Source: CAUZIB01 sp963663925
GTDB taxonomy: Bacteria; Acidobacteriota; Vicinamibacteria; Vicinamibacterales; UBA8438
Length of the DNA: 64,000 bases
Reading direction: 5' to 3'
Assembly (NCBI GenBank): GCA_965237405.1
Contig: OZ250139.1
Span: forward strand, 186,001 to 250,000
Part shown: positions 9,132 to 16,679 of the stretch, in pieces
How the letters are laid out: each line of letters opens with the position of its first letter
Numbering within the stretch: the stretch's first letter is position 1
Position numbers and translations under genes: made by a program
Notes under the pieces: model-generated
Told to the model about the DNA's origin: nothing
The model's database searches: none
The model's input: only the letters and a program-made list of their open reading frames with translations

Positions 9132-10230
9132 ATGAGCTATCGATCTTTCGCGAAGTTGGGTGTGTGGGGTGCGGGCATCGTCCTAGTGTTCGGTGTCTGC
9201 CTAGTCCTGTTACCGGCAGCTGGGTATGCCAAGAAGACGGAATCGGATGAGTCGTCATCGCTGCGCACGCCCTGGGGTGATCCGGCCATTGGTGGGATCT
9301 GGAACAGCTCCACCGTGACGCCGGTGGAACGTCCAAACGGTTAGGCAGGCAAGACGTTTCTCAGTGTGGAAGAAGCGGCTGCCGTTGAACAGGATGTCGT
9401 CGACCGGAACAATCGCGCGAATGTTCCGAGCGCCGTACGAACCGAACCGTTACCCGTCGGTGGCAGTGTCGGTGGGTAAAACAGTTTTTGGTTGGATCGT
9501 GGTACCACAGTCGTGCCGACTAGACGCACTTTACTGATTATCGATCCATCTAATGGTCGTTTACCTGCCTTGACGGAAGGAGCACAACAGCGGATCACCT
9601 CTCCTGAGGTGCAGCGTCGCAAAGATATCAGGTGTGGACTATTGCCAACCGAGTCATATGACCAACTTGATCTGAAAACTCGGTGTATTTGGTACCGATG
9701 GATGCCGTCGTTGCCCACTGCGTATAACAATAACTACTTAATCTTTCAGACACAGGATTACGTTGCCATTTTTCAAGGACACATTCACGACGTACGTTTC
9801 ATTTCCCTCGATGGCCGTCCACAATATCGATCAACAGATTGATCAATACGGTGGCAATTCGCAGGGTCACTGGGAAGGCGATACGCTGGTCGTCGAAAAG
9901 ACGAATTTCGGTGATCGCGGCTTCCTGTTCGCGTCTGGTGGCGGGGGACCTTTGGGGGGAGTCAATTGGGAGCTCACCGAAGCCTTACACGTGGTCGAAC
10001 GCTTCATGCGGATCAACCCCAACACATTCGATTATGAGTTCACGGTTGACGACCCCAACATCTGGACCAGACCGTGGACGGGCTCGTCTCCGTGGGCACG
10101 GAGTGCTGGTCCGATGTTCGAGTACGCATGCCATGAGGGCAATTACGGTATGACGAATATTCTGGCTGGTGCACGGGCGGAAGAGCAGGAAGCTGCGCTT
10201 CGACGTCTCGGCAACTTAACCGGCAAGTAG
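9132..10230 (+). pseudogene. broken member of the exported 'D-L-x-G-I-W' family
   Basis: The frame starting at 9132 encodes a signal peptide and the family N-terminus (P-W-G-D-P-A-I-G-G-I-W-N-S-S), then is cut by a TAG near 9343 and a TAA near 9478. It continues in the same frame with D-R-G-T-T-V-V-P and A-Y-N-N-N-Y-L-I-F-Q-T. Near 9815-9840 the frame shifts by one base. The other frame then gives the family C-terminus, G-N-S-Q-G-H-W-E-G-D-T-L-V-V and F-E-Y-A-C-H-E-G-N-Y-G-M. The intact paralogue at 43395-44402 aligns along the whole length, which shows two nonsense changes and one frameshift. Three independent lesions make a sequencing artefact unlikely. Confidence 0.85.
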
Positions 10231-10349
10231 TACTGCCCTCAATGTGCGGGGGACAGTCGGCCTCGACTAGAGCGTGCTCGTCCAAACGAGGTGGCCTTGC
10301 TGGCATCTTGCTAGGGTGTCGTCAGTTCAGTCATAAGGCAGGCCTTGGA

Positions 10350-10532
10350 TTACTCGGCGTCTGTCTTGGCGTTGAGCACCACCTGTCGATCATCGTCGAT
10401 AAGAACGTGAAGAACCATGGGTTGACAACAGATCTGACAGTCCTCGATGTATTCCTGATTTCGAACGGACCAGTCTACGACCACCTCAAGTCGTTCACCG
10501 CAGTACGGACAATGGATGGTTTGACTGTCCAT
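10350..10532 (-). CDS. CPXCG-motif cysteine-rich small protein
   Basis: A 60-residue protein with C-P-Y-C-G near the N-terminus and D-C-Q-I-C-C-Q-P-M in the middle, the pattern of the small CPXCG cysteine-rich family. The cysteine pairs suggest a zinc-knuckle-like site; the cellular role is unknown. The ATG at 10532 is chosen because family members begin only a few residues before C-P-x-C-G. The open frame runs further upstream to 10754, but that part is not family-like and overlaps the hydrolase gene. It is the last gene of a short minus-strand run after the dienelactone hydrolase. Confidence 0.75.
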   Translation of the reverse strand: MDSQTIHCPYCGERLEVVVDWSVRNQEYIEDCQICCQPMVLHVLIDDDRQVVLNAKTDAE

Positions 10533-10660
10533 GACACCAGTTCGGGGGACAGCTGAGTCGCTAGTTGGGCCAGCGCGTCGGCTGTTTTCTAGAACCGTTT
10601 CGGTCGAGACGGCTATCACGTGTTCTGTGTCTGTAATCGCATCTACGCTGCCCACGATGA

Positions 10661-11539
10661 TTAGGCGATGGCGCTCTCGAATAAGACGAGGAGACGACTC
10701 CAAGCCCGTTCCGCCTGGGCTTCGTTGTAAACCCGTGAGTCGGGTGGACACCACCCGTGCATGGCTCCCTCGTACACCTCGATTTCTGCGGGTAGCCCAG
10801 CTTCGGCAAACGCATCGCGTAACTCGTTCTTTGCCTCCGGTTGTCGCTCATCGTCGTTCTCGGCAACGGCAAAGAGATAATGTGCCTTCATCTTAGGCAC
10901 CAGCAGATGGGGACTGTCTGGGGCGTTGGTGACGAGCCCACCCCCGTGAAAGGAGGCGCCGGCGCCAATGCGATCGGGCAACGCGGCTGCGGTGCGCATG
11001 GTAATCGGTCCGCCCATGCAGTAGCCCATCGTACCCATCTTTCGGTTCGAGTCCACGGCATCCTGACGGTCGAGAAAGCCAACGAACGCCGTTGCGTCCG
11101 TCACGTGAGTGTCAGGGTTCAAGGTGCCCATCAAGGGTCGAATCGTGTTGCGAACATCTTCGTCGGCGAAACTGGCGCCCTCTGGTGCGACTGGCGCTTT
11201 TCGTTCCCGATAATACTGATTGACCACCAACACCGAATAGCCGGATTCCGCGAGGCGCTTACCCATCTGCTTGAAGGTCGGGCGCAGGCCAAGAGCATCT
11301 GGCCAAATTAGGACCCCCGGATGACGTCCGCTCGAGGGATGCACGAAGTAGCAATCCGCCACGCCATCCGGCGTTGAGACCTCAATGTCTGCATCCGTGA
11401 CGTCGACAGCGCCCGCTGCCTGTGACCAGAACATTGCCATTCCTACCCCGGCGGATAGCGCTCCGAATTGCCGCCGTGTCAGATCTTCAGATCGGTTCAG
11501 GTACTGCTTCCAATCGTCAACAGTCTTCTCGTCGCACAT
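10661..11539 (-). CDS. dienelactone hydrolase family protein, Tat-type N-terminus
   Basis: 292 residues of alpha/beta-hydrolase fold. The nucleophile elbow is G-Y-C-M-G-G (Cys174), the cysteine form typical of dienelactone hydrolases. The likely acid is Asp229 or Asp230 in A-E-N-D-D-E, and the catalytic His is H261 in A-M-H-G-W-C-P-P. The N-terminus contains L-T-R-R-Q-F-G-A-L-S-A-G followed by a hydrophobic stretch, a plausible twin-arginine export signal, so the enzyme may act in the periplasm on lactone or ester bonds. The start at 11539 has a strong GGAGG site 5 nt upstream. The gene is intact although both flanks contain broken genes. Confidence 0.85.
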   Translation of the reverse strand: MCDEKTVDDWKQYLNRSEDLTRRQFGALSAGVGMAMFWSQAAGAVDVTDADIEVSTPDGVADCYFVHPSSGRHPGVLIWPDALGLRPTFKQMGKRLAESGYSVLVVNQYYRERKAPVAPEGASFADEDVRNTIRPLMGTLNPDTHVTDATAFVGFLDRQDAVDSNRKMGTMGYCMGGPITMRTAAALPDRIGAGASFHGGGLVTNAPDSPHLLVPKMKAHYLFAVAENDDERQPEAKNELRDAFAEAGLPAEIEVYEGAMHGWCPPDSRVYNEAQAERAWSRLLVLFESAIA

Positions 11540-11623
11540 GTTCGCCTCCGTATCGCGATGTGAGCCTCGGTTGGGTTGTTCTCAGCGGTTTAATGTGATT
11601 CTACTCTCGTCGGACGTTGACCC

Positions 11624-12642
11624 CTAAAAGATGGCGAGCGGGTTCAGGGGCGAGCCGGTGCCGCCTCGGACACGCAGCGGTGCCCCGACAAAGAGGAACT
11701 CCCAACGGTCTCGCTCCTGTGCCTCTCGACTAAGTGTGTCGAGATCCAGGTTGTTCAGGATTGGCATGCCAAGGCCAACGATTACTAATTCGTGGAGAGG
11801 GTTGACCAGACCTTCAACGTTCGACGGCATGACATCATTGACACCGTCGCTTCCGATGGCAGCGATATCTCGTTCCTTGAGCCACCGGGCAACCGAAGCA
11901 TGAAGTCCAGCCGCTTTTTCCACGAAGTTCCACTGTTCTAGTTGTCTCATCGCTTCCCAGCGGCCAGTCCGGATGAGTAGAACATCGCCAGTGCCCAAGC
12001 TGACACCGGTGTCGTCCTCCCAGGACTCCAGGTCTTGGACCGTGATGGCTGTACCTGGTTCGAGGTAATCGACACCCTTCTGCCTGGCCATATCCACGAG
12101 AACCCCACGGGTCACAATTCCGTTCTGGGCGTTGTGGGTTCAAAGTTTCTCTGCACCGCTGGCCTGAAGGCCGCTCACGGGAAAGCCGTTGTACATCTGA
12201 CCCTGGTGGGTGAAATGAGGCAATCCGTCGAGGTGGGAGTGGGAAAGCCGTGGTACCGCACGCTGTAAATGTCTCCGGCCACCTCATGGGCGCCGAACTT
12301 CGACACAGTTAGTGTGTGTTCGAACGGGTGGGGGTTGAGTGCGTCTCTTCGCGTGTTGAGTTCGCGTGCGAGAGAGACCGACACCCCGTTTTGAACTAGC
12401 TGTGCTGCAGCTCTTCGCTTTTCCTCTGTGATCAGGTTTAGGGTGCCTAGCTCATCGTCCTCACCCCATCGACCCCAGTTCGAGATTTCTTCCATCCATC
12501 GTGTGAATTCAGACGCGCTGACTTGCCGCGGTGACTGACCAGCGACATCCGACGAAAAGACTGTCAGAGTTAGGCTCCCTACGAAGATTACCAGAGCTGA
12601 ACTTCTCCAGAGCCCAATCGGTTTTGACGGATTCCACATCAT
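11624..12642 (-). pseudogene. broken cyclase-family (kynurenine-formamidase-like) gene
   Basis: The N-terminal part (12642 down to about 12210) has a signal-like start and the family stretch W-G-R-W-G-x-D-D-E-L-G-T-L-N. The metal-site motif H-S-H-L-D-G-L-P-H-F, the equivalent of the family H-x-x-x-H-x-D pattern, is present only after a one-base frameshift in a run of C near 12210-12216. In that second frame a TGA interrupts A-E-K-L / T-H-N-A-Q-N-G at about 12137-12139. The rest (T-R-G-V-L-V-D-M to G-G-T-G-S-P-L-N-P) is an intact cyclase C-terminus. The TGA does not sit at a catalytic cysteine, so selenocysteine is not a sensible reading here. The gene is inactive unless both changes are assembly errors. 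Confidence 0.82.
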
Positions 12643-12793
12643 TAGAGTTGTTTTCTTTGGCCTGTTGTGGCGACTATCGACGCTACGAAGATCGTGCCAA
12701 GGTAACGATGGCGATCAAGTTATCCCCACCTGATCTGACAAGATACCGAACGGCGAAAGAGCGGTTCCTGAAAGAAGATGGACCGCCTACGCG

Positions 12794-13466
12794 CTAATTG
12801 ATCGCAAAGTAGTAAAACAGTCCAGCCCCGCCAGTGCCGACTAGGTTGTCCTGACTGCACCCGCGACTTTCGTGCGACGAGTTCCACGAACCGTTTCCGG
12901 TACCCTGCTTGTCGGAGTGTCCGCCCTGTGCTGAACCGTCGCCATTGCTCGTCCAGTTGTTGCAGGTGTGATCCATGCCGTCGGTGCAGGCGCGCCCATC
13001 AGGCTGTGAGCCAGTCAGAATGTCATGCTGATTTGGCGAGTTACCCAAACCGTTCACCGGATCGCCATTTTCGGTCAATGCAATCATCTTTCCGATGGCA
13101 TTTCCCAGACGCGCTTGATCGAGAATGTCCCCATGAAGCCAGCCGACGTCTTCCGCGATCTGTCGTGGGCCACCGTTGGCGTACCATGGACCGGACCCTA
13201 TTCGATCGCGCGCATGGACTGCATTCGGTCTTTGTGTGCTGAGATACGCGTGCCACGTCGAATTGCCCCACTCGGCAGCCGTGGCCAGTCGTTGGCAATG
13301 GGCATCGGCGCCATCGAGGCCACCCAGGTTCGCGCCGTTACCCAGCCCGACGCTAGTCACGAAGAACGACATCGGTTGCGGTAGGTTATTGCTGTGCCAC
13401 CATCGTATACGAGGCTGCCGCCATCAGAACGGCGAGTCCAGCCCACCAAATTCGTTGCCTCCGCAT
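12794..13466 (-). pseudogene. exported lectin-like hypothetical gene split by a frameshift after the signal peptide
   Basis: A 192-residue frame (12794-13372) encodes F-F-V-T-S-V-G-L-G-N-G-A-N-L-G-G-L-D-G-A-D-A-H-C-Q, a Cys-containing, Gly- and Asn-rich exported domain seen in many bacterial hypothetical proteins. It has no signal peptide. Directly upstream in another frame, an ATG at 13466 with a very good GGGAGGA site is followed by M-R-R-Q-R-I-W-W-A-G-L-A-V-L-M, a clear signal peptide ending near V-A-Q-Q, then TAA at 13386-13388. Joining the two needs one frameshift around 13385-13390. The gene is therefore probably disrupted, or the assembly has a single indel. The function is unknown; I cannot name the family with certainty. 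Confidence 0.65.
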
Positions 13467-13591
13467 AAAGTCCTCCCACCCAGTTGGTGTTCTTACACTT
13501 CAGTGTTTCGGGCCGATTATCGCTGCTGTCACGAACGTGTCAAGCGACCAAGCGAGCGGTTCGTCCTTGCCTCGAGTGGAGTCGCGACAAG

Positions 13592-13711
13592 CTTGGACAT
13601 ACGGAATGATTGCGACCCACCTTATCGGCGAAGGCGGCATGGGTAGGTCTATATCGAGCCACGGAGACAAGGCTTGATGCCAGTTACGAGCTGGAAGTCA
13701 GAAGTTCTTGA
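13592..13711 (+). pseudogene. relic of a Ser/Thr protein kinase N-terminus
   Basis: About 40 codons spread over shifted frames spell a bacterial Hanks-type kinase start: L-G-H-T-E, then I-A-T-H-L-I-G-E-G-G-M-G (the ATP-binding Gly loop), then L-Y-R-A-T-E-T-R-L-D-A-S-Y-E-L-E-V. This matches the common pattern L-G-x-Y-E-I ... G-E-G-G-M-G-x-V-Y-x-A-x-D-x-x-L. At least two frameshifts are needed and nothing kinase-like follows the TGA at 13709-13711. It is a decayed fragment just upstream of the next gene. Confidence 0.55.
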
Positions 13712-13785
13712 CCCGACTACGCTACAATCAGCCCACCCAACAGTCGATCGTTGCCGCGTTGTTCATTCGTGAAAGCGAGGTTCAG

Positions 13786-14775
13786 ATGCAAGGTCGAACA
13801 GCCTTCTCAGTGGTCCCAGTAGTTGCTGCGCTCGTGCTCACCTGTGGTCTCGTAAAACCCGCCAGCGCGCAGTCCTCGGGCCATGAAGAATCCTGGACTC
13901 CGAACCGGCTTGCCGATGGCCAACCGGATCTCAACGGGATCTGGAACAATGTTGGATCGGCGCACATTCCGCTTGAACTCCCCGACGAATTCGCTGACCG
14001 CGTACCAACGCAGGAAGAGATTGCCCAGCTCGTCAAAGCGCGGTCGGACCGTGGAAAAGCGGTCACTTGGCAGGGTCATGAGAACAGCCGCGGCGTCGGG
14101 GCCTATGCGAATTACTGGTTTGACTGGTTCTGGAAGGAGCCGGTTGCAGTTGATGCGCCGGCACTGCTAATCGAACCGGCGAACGGTAAAATGCCGGAGA
14201 TGACAACGAAAGCACAGGAAAGCGTCGCGTACTACCGCGAGCACTTACACGATTCTTACTCGACGATGGAAACGGGTGATCGCTGCCTGTCGCGCGGTAC
14301 CTACGGCATTATGATGCCGACAGCGTACAACAACGGAAAAATATTCTTCCACACGCCGAACCATGTCGTCATTTTGAGCGAGATGATTCACAACGCCCGT
14401 ATCATCCCAATTAGTTCCGAGGCGCACGTCAACGACACGATTACCCAATGGAACGGTGACCCACGCGCACGGTGGGACGACGATACACTTGTCGTTGAAT
14501 CGCGCAACTTTAAAGCGGTGGGCAACCAGCGTGGTCCGAGATCACGTGCACCGCAGACTGAGACCAGACACGTAATCGAACGTTTCTCACTGCTCGATGC
14601 GGACACGCTGCACTACGAGCTTCGAGTCAGTGACGCAGAAACCTACACCGCACCGTGGATCGTTGCCTTCAACTACAGGCGCGATAACAACTATCTCCAG
14701 TTCGAGTATGCGTGCCACGAGGGCAACTACGCGGTGCCGAATTCGTTGAGCGGTGAACGTGCGCAGGAACGGTGA
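13786..14775 (+). CDS. exported 'D-L-x-G-I-W' family protein, function unknown
   Basis: 329 residues. A signal peptide ends near P-A-S-A-Q. The mature N-terminus has D-G-Q-P-D-L-N-G-I-W-N-N, the middle has A-Y-N-N and V-I-L-S-E-M-I-H-N-A-R-I-I-P, then W-D-D-D-T-L-V-V-E-S-R-N-F, and the C-terminus has F-E-Y-A-C-H-E-G-N-Y. The same signature occurs in four other genes of the window (one broken). I know the pattern from Acidobacteria, where it is usually left hypothetical. A beta-rich extracytoplasmic fold is likely. The start at 13786 is preferred over 13708 because it begins the signal peptide. It lies upstream of two PQQ-type genes on the same strand, but 420 bp separate them. Confidence 0.75.
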   Translation: MQGRTAFSVVPVVAALVLTCGLVKPASAQSSGHEESWTPNRLADGQPDLNGIWNNVGSAHIPLELPDEFADRVPTQEEIAQLVKARSDRGKAVTWQGHENSRGVGAYANYWFDWFWKEPVAVDAPALLIEPANGKMPEMTTKAQESVAYYREHLHDSYSTMETGDRCLSRGTYGIMMPTAYNNGKIFFHTPNHVVILSEMIHNARIIPISSEAHVNDTITQWNGDPRARWDDDTLVVESRNFKAVGNQRGPRSRAPQTETRHVIERFSLLDADTLHYELRVSDAETYTAPWIVAFNYRRDNNYLQFEYACHEGNYAVPNSLSGERAQER

Positions 14776-15195
14776 GGTCGCTGTCCCTAGTAGTTCACCT
14801 GATCTCATTTTCGCCCAGAACTGGCTCAAGGAACTCGCACACTTCCAGCCACTCGAGCCTGCCCGATGAGTCAGGTTTAGCCTCTGAACACTCTCATTGT
14901 CCTAACCTCGCCAACTCTCTCGACATCGGCCACAATGAGCCGGCGTCTCGGCCTCGGGATCCGGTGGAAGCAGCGACGTGTAGATGAGAGGCGCGTAGAT
15001 GGTACCGCTTGCCTTGCCATCGGAGTTATAGGCGGCTTGGTATCGACGTGGCCTGCTGTCCCCATCAGGCGAAGCGACTGGTGAGTTGGGCATACAATAC
15101 CGATGGATTCGCGGCGAGCGGCAAACATCGTTCCCGCAAGGGACGTTACACAAGGTATCGCGGGTCTCTCAAGGCCCAGTCGACGAGGAGTCAGA
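14776..15195. other. 420-bp region without a recognisable gene
   Basis: I see no convincing gene. On the minus strand a stretch around 14902-15100 reads S-P-D-G-D-S-R-P-R-R-Y and could be a worn piece of a secreted propeller protein, but there is too little to support a call. The last 20 bases hold the GAGGAG ribosome-binding site of the next gene. Confidence 0.35.
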
Positions 15196-16647
15196 ATGAC
15201 AGCGAGAAATCGATACCGGGTGGGTAGATCCATACCGGTCGTTAGCGCTGCGTTTCTGCTCGTTGGGGCAGCCACAGTCAACGCACAAGATTGGGCGTCT
15301 TGGCGCGGTCCGGCGAATAATGGGATGACTCATGGGGACGCGCCGATTACCTGGGACGAGTCGGTGAACCTCAAGTGGAAGATCCCTATCGTCGGCCGCG
15401 GATTTTCCTCACCGGTGGTCTGGGGCGACCAGATCTTCATCACCACCGCTGTTCGGATCGACACTGATGGCGCGATCATCCCAGAGCCGGAACGAAGTAG
15501 ACCGGTTCGTCGAGCATGGAATGGCGAGGCGAGGCATCGAGGCGATTGGCGACGTCGAAGCACCGGCCGCGATGGCCAGAACCGGCGTCGTGACCAAAAC
15601 CAGCGCGGTGGTTGGTGGGGTCGGCGCCGCGATTCCGAACCTCAAGCCGCTCATCGGTTCCTGCTTCTCAGCATCGACAAGACCACTGGTGCGGTATTGT
15701 GGGAGCGTGCCGCGACGGAGGCAACGCCGCATGAGGGCTTTCATCCGTACTACGGCAGCTTCGCCTCTCACTCGCCAGTAACCGATGGTGAACATGTCTT
15801 CGCGTACTTCGGCTCCAGGGGCGTCTACTGCTATGACCTTGCCGGTAATCTCATTTGGAGTAAAGACCTGGGTCAGATGAGTAAGATCATGCAGTTCGGG
15901 GAAGGTACACCGATCGTCCTACATGAGGACTACTTGATCATTAAGTGGGACCATGAGGGCGAGTCGTTCATCGTCGCCCTCGACAAGGCGAGGGGTGAGG
16001 AATTGTGGCGCACACTTCGCGATGAGATCACGTCGTGGTCACCGCCGCTAGTCGTTGACCACGAGGGGCAGAAACAGGTCATCGTCGCCGCGACTCGTAA
16101 AGTGCGCAGCTACGACCTTGAGACCGGCGACCTCATATGGGAGGTGGCTGGGCTTGGTCGTAATCAGATTCCAGCCCCGGTTCACCACGGTAACTTCGTC
16201 TACGTGATGAGCGGGTTCATTGCCCCAAATCTGATGGCGATCCAGCTGGGGAATCGAGGTGACTTGACGGATACCGGCGCCATCGTTTGGAGCAACGCAC
16301 GGGCGGTCGCTTATACGGTGTCACCGGTGCTTTTTGGCAACCAGTTGTACGTCTTAACTGATCGGGGCGTTCTCACTAACTTCGACGCGACGACCGGCGA
16401 GGTACGCTATCGTGAGCGACTGCCTGGACCGAGCGGTTTCAAGTCGTCACCGGTCGGTGCCAACGGCAAGCTCTACCTCTCGAGTGAGGACGGCCAAGTG
16501 TTCGTGGTTAAGATGGGGCCGACATTCAAGTTGCTAGCCACGAACGTGCTGGAGGATGCGGTTTTCATCGCGACCCCGGCGATCGTCGACGGCCAGATAT
16601 TTTTCAGGAGTCAGGATAGTCTCTACTGCATCACCGAGATAAGGTAG
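15196..16647 (+). CDS. PQQ-binding-like (BamB-type) beta-propeller protein, exported
   Basis: 483 residues with a signal peptide ending T-V-N-A-Q. The mature protein begins D-W-A-S-W-R-G-P-A-N-N-G and carries repeated blade motifs of the A-x-D-x-x-T-G-x-x-x-W type (S-I-D-K-T-T-G, A-L-D-K-A-R-G, D-L-E-T-G). Such proteins are periplasmic propellers; most of this type do not carry the full set of PQQ-dehydrogenase residues, so a binding or scaffold role is as likely as catalysis. A strongly basic, Arg/Gly/Trp-rich insertion sits between blades at about residues 100-150 and looks disordered. The start at 15196 has a GAGGAG site 6 nt upstream. The next PQQ gene follows after 32 nt, so the two are probably co-transcribed. 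Confidence 0.8.
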   Translation: MTARNRYRVGRSIPVVSAAFLLVGAATVNAQDWASWRGPANNGMTHGDAPITWDESVNLKWKIPIVGRGFSSPVVWGDQIFITTAVRIDTDGAIIPEPERSRPVRRAWNGEARHRGDWRRRSTGRDGQNRRRDQNQRGGWWGRRRDSEPQAAHRFLLLSIDKTTGAVLWERAATEATPHEGFHPYYGSFASHSPVTDGEHVFAYFGSRGVYCYDLAGNLIWSKDLGQMSKIMQFGEGTPIVLHEDYLIIKWDHEGESFIVALDKARGEELWRTLRDEITSWSPPLVVDHEGQKQVIVAATRKVRSYDLETGDLIWEVAGLGRNQIPAPVHHGNFVYVMSGFIAPNLMAIQLGNRGDLTDTGAIVWSNARAVAYTVSPVLFGNQLYVLTDRGVLTNFDATTGEVRYRERLPGPSGFKSSPVGANGKLYLSSEDGQVFVVKMGPTFKLLATNVLEDAVFIATPAIVDGQIFFRSQDSLYCITEIR

Positions 16648-16679
16648 TTCCCTCCGGGAGAAGAGGAGACCAGCCCCCC

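Noticed and set aside
12137..12139. TGA in the cyclase-family gene as a second selenocysteine
   Set aside because: The position is not a catalytic Cys of the family and the same gene also has a frameshift, so it is a nonsense change.
13176..13646. Plus-strand frame of 156 codons over the lectin-like gene
   Set aside because: Antisense shadow; the minus strand has the clear signal peptide and ribosome-binding site.
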